From assembly GCA_020445665.1 (NCBI GenBank), contig JAGRGD010000314.1, positions 1-52,754 of the forward strand: DNA of 52,754 bases, written 5' to 3'. Numbering within the stretch: position 1 is the first letter of the stretch; each line of letters opens with the position of its first letter. Below are positions 9,074-18,154 of this stretch, piece after piece. The position numbers were made by a program, and so were the translations under genes. Below the pieces are notes generated by a model. That model did no database searches. It was not told where the DNA came from and saw only the letters and a program-made list of their open reading frames with translations. This stretch comes from Rhodocyclaceae bacterium (lineage in GTDB: Bacteria > Pseudomonadota > Gammaproteobacteria > Burkholderiales > Rhodocyclaceae).

Positions 9074-10528
9074 ATGACATCGATCGACTGGAGTCATTAC
9101 CGGAGCACCAGCTACGACGAGTTGATGGCCAAGGGCGGGGTTCCCCACCGGCACGCTGCAGATCTCGTCCAGCACCTCGACGCCCTTTCGGACGAGGACA
9201 TCGCCGAACTGAAAACCACGGCAGATGTCGCGATCCAGGTGATGGGCATCACCTTTACGGTCTATTCCGACGCAGGAATGATCGACCGCGCATGGCCCTT
9301 CGACATCATTCCCCGGATCATTCCGGCAAACGAATGGCGCCGCGCCGAGGCCGGCCTCGCCCAGCGCGTGCGCGCCCTGAACCTCTTCATCGACGATCTC
9401 TACCATGAGCAGCGTATCGTCAAGGACGGCGTCTTCCCGGCCGAGCTACTGAGTGAGTCGGTGAATTTCCGACCCCAGTGCGTCGGCATCTCCCCACCGA
9501 AGGGAATCTGGGCCCATATCTGCGGATCGGATCTGGTGCGGGACAAGGACGGCACCCTTTACGTCCTCGAAGACAACCTGCGCATTCCTTCCGGCGTCTC
9601 CTACATGCTCGAGAACCGCAACGTCTCGAAGCGCGTCCTGCCGGAATTGTTCGAAACCGGGCGCATCCTGCCGGTGGACGATTACCCTGCCCAGCTCTAC
9701 GACATGCTGGCATCGATGTCGCCACGCCAGGGCGTCGAGCCGCGCATCGTCGTGATGACGCCGGGCATCTACAACTCGGCCTACTTCGAACATGCCTTCC
9801 TCGCCCAGCAGATGGGGGTGGAACTGGTGGAGGGTTCCGACCTGATCGTCGGCACGGACGACCAGGTCTACATGCGGACGATCGACGGCCTCGCCCAGGT
9901 GGATGTCATCTACCGCCGCGTCGATGATCTCTTCATCGACCCGGAGGCCTTCAACCCGGATTCGATGCTCGGCGTTTCGGGCCTGATGCGGGCATGGCGC
10001 AATGGCAGGGTCGCCCTGTGCAATGCGCCCGGCGCCGGCGTCGCCGACGACAAGGTCGTGTATGCCTTCGTTCCCAAGATCATCCGCTACTACCTGGGTG
10101 AGGATGCCCTGATCCCGAATGTGCCAAGCTACCTGTGCATGGTCGAGAAGGAGCGGGAGTACGTCCTCGCGAACCTCGACAAGCTGGTGGTCAAACCGGC
10201 CAACGAGTCCGGCGGCTACGGCATGCTTGTCGGCCCACACGCGACTCCGGCGCAACGAAAGGAGTTCGCCGAACTTATCCGCGCCAACCCGCGCAACTAC
10301 ATGGCACAGCCGACCCTGACCCTGTCCACTACCCCGACGCTGTCCGAGGAAGGGCTGGGCGCCCGTCACGTGGACCTGCGCCCCTTCATCCTCTCGTCGG
10401 GTGACAGCACCTATGTGACGACTGGCGGCCTGACCCGGGTGGCCCTCGTGAAGGGATCCCTGGTGGTCAACTCCAGCCAGGGCGGTGGCAGCAAGGACAC
10501 CTGGATCGTCGAAACCGGGGAGGACTGA
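9074..10528 (+). CDS. Circularly permuted ATP-grasp protein (DUF404/DUF407)
   Basis: This 484-residue protein belongs to the circularly permuted type-2 ATP-grasp family, predicted peptide or amide ligases of unknown substrate. Visible family marks are FTVYSDAGMIDRAWPFDIIPRII (about 58-80), the HICGSDLVRD and YVLEDNLRIPSGVSYMLENR blocks (about 148-180) and the C-terminal VVKPANESGGYGMLVG (about 371-387), which supplies the ATP-binding lysine and glycine loop. No signal peptide is seen and no good Shine-Dalgarno precedes the ATG at 9074. The alpha-E gene starts three bases after its stop, so the two are co-translated. The proteasome-like Anbu and transglutaminase genes that often accompany this pair are not here. 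Confidence 0.9.
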   Translation: MTSIDWSHYRSTSYDELMAKGGVPHRHAADLVQHLDALSDEDIAELKTTADVAIQVMGITFTVYSDAGMIDRAWPFDIIPRIIPANEWRRAEAGLAQRVRALNLFIDDLYHEQRIVKDGVFPAELLSESVNFRPQCVGISPPKGIWAHICGSDLVRDKDGTLYVLEDNLRIPSGVSYMLENRNVSKRVLPELFETGRILPVDDYPAQLYDMLASMSPRQGVEPRIVVMTPGIYNSAYFEHAFLAQQMGVELVEGSDLIVGTDDQVYMRTIDGLAQVDVIYRRVDDLFIDPEAFNPDSMLGVSGLMRAWRNGRVALCNAPGAGVADDKVVYAFVPKIIRYYLGEDALIPNVPSYLCMVEKEREYVLANLDKLVVKPANESGGYGMLVGPHATPAQRKEFAELIRANPRNYMAQPTLTLSTTPTLSEEGLGARHVDLRPFILSSGDSTYVTTGGLTRVALVKGSLVVNSSQGGGSKDTWIVETGED

Positions 10529-10531
10529 AGC

Positions 10532-11494
10532 ATGCTTTCGCGCGTTGCAGAGAACCTTTACTGGATGTCCCGCTATCTCGAGCGGGCCGAGGACACCGCG
10601 CGCCTGCTGCGTGTCACCCGCCACCTGATGCTGGACTACCCCGGAACCCCGACCCTCGGCTGGTCGTCGCTGGTCACGATCACGGGGGCCGAAGCCCAGT
10701 TCGAGGAAAGCTACCCGCATCAGGACGAAGCCAGCGTGCTCGCGTTCCTGTGCCTCGACCGTAACTACGGCGGCTCGATTCTCTCGTCCCTCGGGGCCGC
10801 CCGCGAAAACATGCGGACCACGCGGGAGGTCATGCCGAGGGAGATCTGGGAGGAAATCAACCAGCTCTACCTGACCGTCAGCAACTACCTGGCCAGTGGC
10901 ATCGCGCAACGACGGCTCGATGACTTCCTGCGCATGGTCATCCGGGGCTGCCAGACCATCGTCGGGCTGATCGAGGGCAGCCTCAGCCACGGGCCCGCAC
11001 GGCGCTTCTGCGATATCGGCCGATCGCTCGAACGTGCCGACATGACCACGCGGATTCTCGATGTCCGCTCGGCCAACCTGCTCCCCCGAACGCCGGAGGA
11101 TCTCACGCCCTTCGAGAACCTGCAGTGGATGAGTGTCTTGAAGTCCCTGTCAGCCCACCAGATGTACCGACAGCGCACGCGTTCCCGGGTGCGCGGCCCC
11201 GAGGTGGCCCGATTCGTCCTGCAGGACCAGGACTTTCCGCGATCGATCTACCGATGCCTCGACGACCTGTGCCGGATCTTCCAGAAGCTGAGCCGGCACG
11301 GCCAGGCGCTTTCCGGGGCGGCCACCCTGCGCGATGCACTGCACAGTGCAGACGGCAATCAGCTCGCATCGAGTCCGGATGAGCTCAACGGCTTCATCGA
11401 CCGATTGCAGATCGGTTTCGGCGAGATCCACCAGGCCATTGCGGCCACCTGGTTTGCCGGGGTCGACTCCCCGGCACCCGTGCTCGCCCAGTAA
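10532..11494 (+). CDS. Alpha-E domain protein (DUF403)
   Basis: This 320-residue, almost wholly helical protein opens with MLSRVAENLYWMSRYLERAEDTARLLRV, the hallmark of alpha-E proteins. It also carries the later FCDIGRSLERADMTTRILDVR repeat of the same ERA(D/E) signature, which reflects internal helical duplication. Alpha-E proteins are found next to circularly permuted ATP-grasp proteins and are thought to act with them in a still unknown peptide-bond reaction. The three-base gap to the upstream gene supports a shared operon. The truC gene follows after three bases. Confidence 0.9.
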   Translation: MLSRVAENLYWMSRYLERAEDTARLLRVTRHLMLDYPGTPTLGWSSLVTITGAEAQFEESYPHQDEASVLAFLCLDRNYGGSILSSLGAARENMRTTREVMPREIWEEINQLYLTVSNYLASGIAQRRLDDFLRMVIRGCQTIVGLIEGSLSHGPARRFCDIGRSLERADMTTRILDVRSANLLPRTPEDLTPFENLQWMSVLKSLSAHQMYRQRTRSRVRGPEVARFVLQDQDFPRSIYRCLDDLCRIFQKLSRHGQALSGAATLRDALHSADGNQLASSPDELNGFIDRLQIGFGEIHQAIAATWFAGVDSPAPVLAQ

Positions 11495-11497
11495 CGC

Positions 11498-12253
11498 GTG
11501 GCGACCGGCGGGCCGCTCTCCATCATCTACCGCGACGACGCCCTGGTCGCCATCGACAAGCCGGCCGGCCTGCTGGTGCACCGGTCGCCGGTGGACCGAC
11601 ATGAAACCCGCTTTGCCGTGCAGCTGCTGCGCGACCAGATCGGTCAGCGCGTTTATCCGGTGCACAGGCTCGATCGCGGCACCTCCGGTGTCCTGCTCTT
11701 CGCCCTGGACGCCGCCACGGCAAGAGACCTCGGCCAGCAGTTCCAGTCCGGGGCCAAGCAGAGCCGTTACGTCGCGGTGGTCCGCGGCCACCTGACCGGC
11801 GAGGGGACGATCGACCATCCGCTGGCCGATGTCGTCGATCGCCATGCGGGGCTGGAAGGTTCATCCCCCCGCCCCGCCCTGACGCGCTACCGCGGCCTCG
11901 CCACGACCGAAATTCCTGCGGCCATTGACCGCTATCCCACCAGCCGTTTCTCACTCGTCGAACTCCAGCCGGCCAGTGGTCGTCGACACCAGATCCGCCG
12001 CCATCTCAAGCACCTCGCCCACCCCATCATCGGCGATGCCACCTACGGCAAGGGTCGCTACAACCGCTATTTCACGGAATCGCTGGGCGTGCCACGACTG
12101 CTCCTCGCATGCACCGGACTGAGCCTGAACCACCCTTTGGGCGGTGCCCGTCTCGACCTGCTGGCGCCGCTCAGTGGCACCTATGCCGCCTTGATCAATC
12201 GCTTCGGCTGGCGCGACGCGCTGCCGGCCAGCTGGCTCGCGCCATCGTCATAG
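11498..12253 (+). CDS. truC: tRNA pseudouridine(65) synthase TruC-like
   Basis: This 251-residue RluA-family pseudouridine synthase fits TruC, which modifies uridine 65 in some tRNAs. The catalytic Asp59 lies in VHRLDRGTSGVLL; AIDKPAGLLVHRS at the start and GRRHQIRRHLKHLAHPIIGD near residue 165 are characteristic. The TruC-specific LVHRSxxDRxE and YRGLATxExPxxxxRYPTxR segments separate it from RluA, RluC and RluD. The start is a GTG three bases after the alpha-E stop, with no clear ribosome site, so translation is probably coupled. It appears to be an unrelated passenger in the alpha-E operon. Confidence 0.88.
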   Translation: MATGGPLSIIYRDDALVAIDKPAGLLVHRSPVDRHETRFAVQLLRDQIGQRVYPVHRLDRGTSGVLLFALDAATARDLGQQFQSGAKQSRYVAVVRGHLTGEGTIDHPLADVVDRHAGLEGSSPRPALTRYRGLATTEIPAAIDRYPTSRFSLVELQPASGRRHQIRRHLKHLAHPIIGDATYGKGRYNRYFTESLGVPRLLLACTGLSLNHPLGGARLDLLAPLSGTYAALINRFGWRDALPASWLAPSS

Positions 12254-12264
12254 CCGGGCACACA

Positions 12265-12293
12265 TTCACAAGGTTGTCGCTTCGTAGGACAAT
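12265..12293 (+). promoter_or_regulatory. Candidate sigma-70 promoter of tal
   Basis: TTCACA (12265-12270), a 17-base spacer and GACAAT (12288-12293) match the consensus at 5/6 and 4/6 positions, 33 bases before the tal ATG. Confidence 0.4.
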
Positions 12294-12326
12294 ACTGGGT
12301 TTGGCAGAACTCAATCGGATACGCTC

Positions 12327-13403
12327 ATGAACCCGCTCCGGGAAGTACGCCGCTATGGTCAGCAGCTCTGGCTGGACAACCTGTCGCGAACCCTGCTCAA
12401 CGAGGGCGAACTGGCGCGCCTCGTGCGCGACGATGGCATCGCCGGCATCACCACCAACCCGGCGATCTTCGAGAAGGCGATTTCGGCAGGCCGCTACTAC
12501 GAGGACGATCTGGCGCAGTTGCGCGAGCGCGATCTGACGCCGGAACAGCGATATGAGGCGCTGGCGGTCGAAGACGTCCGCCGGGCCTGCGATCTGCTGC
12601 GCGACGAGTACGAGGCGAGCGATGGCGACGCAGGCTATGTCAGCCTCGAGGTCTCACCCGCACTCGCCCATGACAGCGAGGGCACCCTGCGCGACGGGCG
12701 CCGCCTGCGCGAAGCCGTCGGGCGCGACAATCTGCTGATCAAGGTTCCGGCCACACCAGCGGGTATCGACGCTGTCGAGCACATGATTGCCGAGGGGATC
12801 AGCGTCAACGTAACGCTGATGTTCTCGCTCGCCCACTGCGAAGCGGTCGCCTCGGCCTACCAGCGCGGGGTCACCCGCTTCCTGGCCGATGGCGGCGACC
12901 CTGCCCGGATCAAGTCGGTCGCCAGCCTCTTCCTGAGCCGCCTCGACTCACTCGTTGATCCGCGGCTCGAAGCCCTGGGCGGCGAGGCGACAGCGTTGCA
13001 GGGGAAGGCGGCGGTAGCCATGGCAAAGCTCGCCTATGCAGCCTACCAGAGTCGCGTCGAGGCGCCGGGTTTCGCCCAGCTGCGGGCCCAGGGCGTGCGA
13101 CCGCAGCAGATGTTGTGGGCCAGCACGGGCACCAAAAATAAGGCTTATAGCGACCTGCTCTACGTGGAGCCCCTGATTGGTCCGGAAACCGTGAACACGC
13201 TCCCTGACGGCACCCTCGCGGCGCTTCGCCGCCACGGTCACATCGCCTCCACGCTCGCGGAGGGAATCGAAGCAGCTCATGACGTGTTTGCCCGACTGGC
13301 GCATCTGGGCATTGATCTCACCGAGGCCGGTGAACAGTTGCAGCGCGAGGGACTGGCCCAGTTCGAGCAAGCCTTCGCGAGGATGCTGGAAACGACCGCC
13401 TGA
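12327..13403 (+). CDS. tal: Transaldolase
   Basis: Transaldolase moves a dihydroxyacetone unit between sugar phosphates in the pentose phosphate pathway. The 358-residue protein has the TTNPAIFEKAI motif (42-52), a Schiff-base Lys139 in LLIKVPAT, the GISVNVTLMFS strand and the WASTGTKNKAYSD block near 263. The length and these motifs place it in the longer actinobacterial/betaproteobacterial subgroup rather than the 317-residue E. coli TalB type. It is preceded by its own likely promoter. Confidence 0.95.
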   Translation: MNPLREVRRYGQQLWLDNLSRTLLNEGELARLVRDDGIAGITTNPAIFEKAISAGRYYEDDLAQLRERDLTPEQRYEALAVEDVRRACDLLRDEYEASDGDAGYVSLEVSPALAHDSEGTLRDGRRLREAVGRDNLLIKVPATPAGIDAVEHMIAEGISVNVTLMFSLAHCEAVASAYQRGVTRFLADGGDPARIKSVASLFLSRLDSLVDPRLEALGGEATALQGKAAVAMAKLAYAAYQSRVEAPGFAQLRAQGVRPQQMLWASTGTKNKAYSDLLYVEPLIGPETVNTLPDGTLAALRRHGHIASTLAEGIEAAHDVFARLAHLGIDLTEAGEQLQREGLAQFEQAFARMLETTA

Positions 13404-13424
13404 ACCGGTTCGCGAACCCTCGTC

Positions 13425-13814
13425 TCAGGCAGAAGCGTCCCGCGCCTTGCGGATGATGGTGGTCAGTCGATCGGTTTCGCTCTGAAGGCACAGCAGGCGC
13501 GCGTGCAGGGCCTCGAGCTGGTCTTCCATCATGCCCATCATGCGGCGGGTCGCCCGCAAGGGACTGCCCGCCTCGGCGCGGGCATGGTCGATCTGGAGTT
13601 GGAATTCGCGCAGCCGCTCGGCCTGATCGGGGGGAAACTGGCCAATGAAGCGGTCAATGAGGCGCTCCCGCTCCCGAAAGTACAGGTCGGGCCGGCGCTC
13701 GGCCAGATTGCACCAGGCATCGAAGTCGATCTCGTCCACCGGCGGGGCTCCGTTGCATTTGGACCAATGGTCCCACGGGAATCCATCGTAGGCCAGGAGC
13801 TGTGGACGACACAA
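13425..13814 (-). CDS. DUF3135-like hypothetical protein
   Basis: The function is unknown. From residue 28 the sequence (IDFDAWCNLAERRPDLYF, later LREFQLQIDHARA, SPLRATRRMMGMMEDQLEAL) follows the pattern I associate with DUF3135: a short helical protein with conserved acidic and Arg-rich helices. It is mostly helical and shows no membrane segment or signal peptide. The frame opens at a TTG (13814); no ATG lies upstream of the conserved core, so the start is uncertain. It converges with tal (22 bases apart) and follows the cheA gene on the same strand at 71 bases. Confidence 0.65.
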   Translation of the reverse strand: MCRPQLLAYDGFPWDHWSKCNGAPPVDEIDFDAWCNLAERRPDLYFRERERLIDRFIGQFPPDQAERLREFQLQIDHARAEAGSPLRATRRMMGMMEDQLEALHARLLCLQSETDRLTTIIRKARDASA

Positions 13815-13885
13815 GCCGCATCCGTCGCCTAGCGTGACGAATGCGGCAGCCCCGTCAGGGGCGGTTCAGCGATGTCAGGCGCCGA

Positions 13886-15805
13886 TCAGGCCGCGATCGG
13901 CTGGGTGCGAGCCGCCTTGACGAGCCGGCTGCGCGGCACGCCGCGCTGCTCACCGGACGAGCCCAGCAGCTCTTTCATGTCGAGAATCAGCACGATCTGC
14001 CCATTGGACAGCGTCGTGACGCCGGCTACGCCCTTGGGGCGGAAATCGTCGAGGGACTTGATCACCGCGTCTTCGCGGCCAGCGAAGCTGTCGATACCGA
14101 GGACGAAGCTCTGCTCCGCCGTCTGCATCAACACGCCGTACTCGGGTGAGTAGTCCATCGGCCAGCCAAGCAGGCTCGCCAGTGGCAGGATCGGCAGGAC
14201 CTCGCCGCGCACGACCATCGTCGAGCGGCCACCCACTTCCTGCACCTGATCCAGTTCGATCGGCAGGATCTCGCGCACCATCGACAGGGGCACGGCCAGT
14301 GGCTGATCTCCGAGGCGGACCAGGAGCACAGGCAGGATCGCCAGCGTCAGTGGCAAATTGATGACGAAGGTCGTCCCCTTGCCGGCAACCGACTTGATAT
14401 CGATCGTGCCATTGAGCTTCTGGATGTTGGTACGCACCACATCCATGCCGACGCCGCGTCCGGACACGTCCGACACGTTCTCGGCGGTCGAGAAACCGGG
14501 CATGAACACCAGATTGAAGCTCTGGCGCTCATCCATCGTATTGGCTTCCTCGTCGGTGATGAGACCCTTGGCGAGCGCCTTGGCACGCAACTTCTCTGCG
14601 TTCATCCCGCGGCCATCGTCGGCCACCAGGATCACGATGTGGTCACCTTCCTGGCGCGCCTCGAGGCGCACGTTGGACTTGGCCGACTTGCCATTGGCGA
14701 GACGCTCCGTCTTGTCCTCGACTCCGTGATCCACCGCATTCCGGATCAGGTGGATGATCGGATCGGAGAGATCCTCGATCATCGTCTTGTCGATCTCGGT
14801 CTCTTCACCGGCCAGAACCAGCTCCACATCCTTGCCCAGGTTGCGGGCCAGGTCACGGGCGATCCGCGGGTATTTCTGGAAGAGGCGGCCGATCGGCTGC
14901 ATCCGCGTCTTCATCACGGCGTTCTGCAGGTCGGAGACGAGCAGATCGAGCTGACTCACGGCCACATCGAGGGCGTGATAGGTCTCGGTATCAGCCGTGC
15001 CGGCGAGAATTTCGCTGCGCAGGGCATTGAGCCGGTTCTTCGTCAGGCCGATCTCGCCGGACAGGTTCAGCACCTGATCGAGGCGCGCGGTATCGACACG
15101 GATCGAGTTGTCTCGCGCCTTCTCGCTGTCGCGCCGGCCGACCGGCCCGTTGAAACCGGGCTTGTCCGAGGCGCGCCGGCCCACTGCCGCCTTGATGATC
15201 TGCTCGGGGGACTTGTTGGCCACGTCGGTATGGACGGGCAGCGGGGGCGCAGCCGGCTCGGCCTTTGCCGCCGCCGCGGGCACGGGCGCAACCGCCTGGT
15301 GCAGGGCATCCCAGTCCGGTTCGCCCTCCTTGCCCGTGGGCGCGTCGTCGACCAGTTCGCCCTGGGATTTGACAGGCTCGGCATGGCCCGCATCGGCTCC
15401 CGATGCGGACAGCTGGCCCGCAAGCGCGGCCCGAAGGCTTTCGATCAGGTCAGGGTCGGCGGCCGGGGGCTGCTGGCTGCCCTCGAGATAGTTGAACATC
15501 TCTCGCACCGCACCGGTCGCCGCAAGAATCACGTCCATTGTCTCGGGCGTGATCTCGAGTTCGCCGTTGCGCAGCTTGTCGAACAGGTTCTCGGTCAGGT
15601 GACACAGGGTCACCAGCTCGGTGGCGTTGAGGAAGCCCGCGCCCCCCTTGATGGTGTGAAAACCCCTGAAGATGTCGTTGAGCAGCCCGCGGTCATCGGG
15701 TGCCCGTTCCAGGTCGACCAGCTTGTTGTCCACTCCGGACAGCAGGTCCCCTGCCTCCACCAGAAAATCCTGCAGGAGGTCTTCCATTCCGGCGAAATCA
15801 CTCAT
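13886..15805 (-). CDS. cheA: Chemotaxis histidine kinase CheA (first copy)
   Basis: CheA autophosphorylates in response to receptors and passes phosphate to CheY and CheB. The 639-residue protein has an Hpt (P1) domain with phospho-His50 in FRGFHTIKGG and a Pro/Ala-rich linker (about 110-235) with no evident P2 domain. A dimerisation domain follows (about 240-310), then an ATPase domain with LIRNAVDHGVED, DDGRGMN and GRGVGMDV, and a C-terminal CheW-like domain. The ATG at 15805 gives the family N-terminus. It lies 33 bases after cheZ at the end of the receptor-cheV-cheV-cheY-cheZ-cheA unit. A second CheA of different build is encoded 11 kb away. Confidence 0.95.
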   Translation of the reverse strand: MSDFAGMEDLLQDFLVEAGDLLSGVDNKLVDLERAPDDRGLLNDIFRGFHTIKGGAGFLNATELVTLCHLTENLFDKLRNGELEITPETMDVILAATGAVREMFNYLEGSQQPPAADPDLIESLRAALAGQLSASGADAGHAEPVKSQGELVDDAPTGKEGEPDWDALHQAVAPVPAAAAKAEPAAPPLPVHTDVANKSPEQIIKAAVGRRASDKPGFNGPVGRRDSEKARDNSIRVDTARLDQVLNLSGEIGLTKNRLNALRSEILAGTADTETYHALDVAVSQLDLLVSDLQNAVMKTRMQPIGRLFQKYPRIARDLARNLGKDVELVLAGEETEIDKTMIEDLSDPIIHLIRNAVDHGVEDKTERLANGKSAKSNVRLEARQEGDHIVILVADDGRGMNAEKLRAKALAKGLITDEEANTMDERQSFNLVFMPGFSTAENVSDVSGRGVGMDVVRTNIQKLNGTIDIKSVAGKGTTFVINLPLTLAILPVLLVRLGDQPLAVPLSMVREILPIELDQVQEVGGRSTMVVRGEVLPILPLASLLGWPMDYSPEYGVLMQTAEQSFVLGIDSFAGREDAVIKSLDDFRPKGVAGVTTLSNGQIVLILDMKELLGSSGEQRGVPRSRLVKAARTQPIAA

Positions 15806-15838
15806 CGCTCGCTCCGGGTTCGTTAAGGTTCGGCGTGC

Positions 15839-16726
15839 TCAGAAGCCGAGGCTCTCCAGCAGGTCATCGACCTGTTCCTGGCTGGTCACGACATCGTCGC
15901 GGCCCTCGGACTTGATTACCGGCCCGTTCATCAATCCTTCGTTGCGCTCCTTCTTGCGCTCGGCCGGCATCGATTCGATCAGAACCGCCAGCATCTGCTG
16001 CTCAAGGGTCTGCGCCATCTCGACGACCTTCTTGATCACCTGTCCCGTCAGGTCCTGGAAATCCTGGGCCATCATGATTTCCATCAGTTGATCGTTGGTC
16101 GCCTTGCTGCCCTCGCGCACCTGACCGATGAACTGCTTGGTCTCGGAGGCGAGCGACTTGAAGTCCTCGGTGGACAGCTGGCTGGCGAAGAGCTTGTCCC
16201 AGCGCGCCTCGAGGGCGGCTGCGTCGCCCTGCAGCTTGTCCTGGATCGGTCTGGCAACATCCGTCGCATTGAGCACCCGGCTGGCCGCCTGCTCCGTCAT
16301 CTGTGCGATGTAGACCAGCCGCTGGCGGGCGTCCGGTATGGCGTCAGCCGCCTCCTGCAGCGCCTGGTCGTATCCCAGTTCGCGCAGGGTATTGTGGAGG
16401 TGGCGAGTCATCTGCCCGATGCGGTTGTAGACGGCGTCGCTGCCCTGCTCGTCAGCGCTGCCAGCTGCCACGTCGGGCGCGGCCTCCACCGCCTCGTCGA
16501 TGCGGGTCGGCATCTGCGCCACCGGCGCATCGACGCTCTCGACCGTGTCACCGAACTCCGCCGCGACAGAGTCGAACAGGGATTGGAGTTCGTCATTGTC
16601 GCCGTCGTCGTCCGGCGCGTTATTGACTTCCAGCTTCGGTTTTTCCGGCTCGCTGGCAATGCTGTCGAACAAGGCCTGCAGCTCGTCACTGTCACCTGCT
16701 TCGTCGAATTTCAGTCGTTTCGCCAT
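15839..16726 (-). CDS. cheZ: CheY-P phosphatase CheZ
   Basis: CheZ removes phosphate from CheY to terminate the signal. The catalytic pair is visible as Asp225 and Gln229 in AQDFQDLTGQ, and the C-terminal CheY-binding helix is EQVDDLLESLGF (284-295). The 295-residue protein is longer than E. coli CheZ (214) because of an acidic N-terminal extension of about 95 residues. That extension contains two copies of an acidic D[SN]DELQ[AS]LFDS[IV] motif, at 12-23 and 43-54. The ATG at 16726 was chosen over an upstream in-frame start that overlaps cheY. It is transcribed just after cheY. Confidence 0.94.
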   Translation of the reverse strand: MAKRLKFDEAGDSDELQALFDSIASEPEKPKLEVNNAPDDDGDNDELQSLFDSVAAEFGDTVESVDAPVAQMPTRIDEAVEAAPDVAAGSADEQGSDAVYNRIGQMTRHLHNTLRELGYDQALQEAADAIPDARQRLVYIAQMTEQAASRVLNATDVARPIQDKLQGDAAALEARWDKLFASQLSTEDFKSLASETKQFIGQVREGSKATNDQLMEIMMAQDFQDLTGQVIKKVVEMAQTLEQQMLAVLIESMPAERKKERNEGLMNGPVIKSEGRDDVVTSQEQVDDLLESLGF

Positions 16727-16763
16727 GTTTTCGGCTCCCTCGAGGTTTCGAAACGACCCACCG

Positions 16764-17162
16764 TCAGGCGGCGGCCTTACCCATCTTTTCGAAGATTTTT
16801 TCCAGCTTCTCGGCCAGCGTACCCGCCGTGAAAGGCTTGACCACATAGCCACTCGCGCCGGCCTGAGCCGCCGCGATGATGTTTTCCTTCTTCGCCTCGG
16901 CCGTGACCATCAGGACCGGCAGGTGCTTGAGCGCTGCGGTCGCACGGATGGTCTGGAGTAGCGTGAGTCCGTCCATGTTCGGCATGTTCCAGTCGGTCAC
17001 GACGAAGTCGAACGGCGCGCTGTTCAGCTTCTGCAGGGCGACGACACCGTCTTCGGCCTCGTCGACGTTGGTGTAACCCAGTTCCTTGAGCAGGTTGCGC
17101 ACGATGCGGCGCATCGTCGAAAAGTCGTCAACCACCAGGAATCTCATTTTCGAATCGGCCAT
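16764..17162 (-). CDS. cheY: Response regulator CheY
   Basis: This single receiver domain of 132 residues carries the CheY set at the same numbers as E. coli: Asp12/Asp13, phospho-acceptor Asp57 (VTDWNMP), Thr87 and Lys109, with Tyr106 in the switch position. FRFLVVDD-type N-terminus and [19 protein letters not shown] mark it as a flagellar-switch CheY. It sits between cheV and cheZ, its phosphatase, and is the more E. coli-like of the two CheY proteins here. Confidence 0.96.
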   Translation of the reverse strand: MADSKMRFLVVDDFSTMRRIVRNLLKELGYTNVDEAEDGVVALQKLNSAPFDFVVTDWNMPNMDGLTLLQTIRATAALKHLPVLMVTAEAKKENIIAAAQAGASGYVVKPFTAGTLAEKLEKIFEKMGKAAA

Positions 17163-17176
17163 CTCTTTCTCCGAGT

Positions 17177-18154
17177 TCAGCCCCGCGCGCCTTTGAGCAG
17201 CAGGGGTCGCAAGGTATCTGCCAGTACATCCGCGTCAAACTTCGCCACGTAGGAATCCACACCGACCCGCTTGCCCATCGCCCGGTTGGCCTCCGAAGAC
17301 AGCGAGGAATGCATGACGACCGGGATGCCGGCAAAGCGGCTGTCATTCTTGATGTTGCGGGTCAGGACATAGCCGTCCATCTCCGGCATTTCGGCGTCGA
17401 CCAGGATCAGGTCGAGTTCATCGGTCAGCGGCCGGCCTGTCGCCTGGGCATGATTGGCCATGCCTTCCAGGCGCGTCCAGGCCTCGAGGCCATTCATGGC
17501 GTGCTTGTGCCGAACGCCGAGCTTGTCGAGCACTTCGGCGATCTTCTTGCGAGCGACGGAGGAATCATCGACGAAAAAGACGCTCACCTCATGCTGGGCG
17601 CCGAGGGGCTGAATATTGCCGACGAGTGCCTCACCGAAGGTGTTGGCGAGGATTGTCTCGACGTCCAGGATCGAGACCAGCTTGCCATCGGGCAGCTCGA
17701 TGATGGCGGTGATGAAGTTATGCACCGAACTCGAGACGTTCTCGGGGGTGCGCACCTTGTCCCAATCGACACGGATGATCCGGTCAACCTCGTGCACCAG
17801 GAAACCCAGGGTGCGCTTGCTGTATTCGGTCACCATCATCGACCCACCCAGCGGGTCGCCCGGCTCCGCCAGCCCCAGCACATGCGCCAGCGCCAGAACC
17901 GGAATGACGTTGCCCCGCAGTGAGATCAGGCCCTCGACCCCATTGGGCATGTTCGGCGCCTTCGTGATGAAGGGCGTCTTGGAGACTTCACGCACCTTGA
18001 ACACGTTGATCCCGAATGTCTCCTGGGTACCCAGGGAGAACAGCAGGATCTCCATGCGGTTGGAACCGGCCAGCTTGGTGCGCCCATCGACAGCGTCGAG
18101 CAAGGTATTGTCGATCGCTTCCTTTTCCATGCGCTTGTCAGTTTTCGTGTTCAT
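17177..18154 (-). CDS. cheV: Chemotaxis protein CheV (CheW-receiver fusion)
   Basis: CheV couples receptors to CheA through its CheW domain and carries a receiver that may act as a phosphate sink. In this 325-residue protein the CheW domain spans about 30-175 ([23 protein letters not shown]) and the receiver about 190-320, with FFVDDSS, phospho-acceptor Asp in [11 protein letters not shown], and the Lys in SYVAKF. Its ATG overlaps the stop of the preceding cheV by four bases (ATGA). It is about 45% alike by eye to its neighbour, so the pair looks like an old tandem duplication. Confidence 0.94.
   Translation of the reverse strand: MNTKTDKRMEKEAIDNTLLDAVDGRTKLAGSNRMEILLFSLGTQETFGINVFKVREVSKTPFITKAPNMPNGVEGLISLRGNVIPVLALAHVLGLAEPGDPLGGSMMVTEYSKRTLGFLVHEVDRIIRVDWDKVRTPENVSSSVHNFITAIIELPDGKLVSILDVETILANTFGEALVGNIQPLGAQHEVSVFFVDDSSVARKKIAEVLDKLGVRHKHAMNGLEAWTRLEGMANHAQATGRPLTDELDLILVDAEMPEMDGYVLTRNIKNDSRFAGIPVVMHSSLSSEANRAMGKRVGVDSYVAKFDADVLADTLRPLLLKGARG

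Noticed and set aside
13384-13424. GGTTCGCGAACC palindrome as a terminator between tal and the DUF3135-like gene
   Set aside because: It is a bare 12-base palindrome with no loop and no T-run, so I do not call it.
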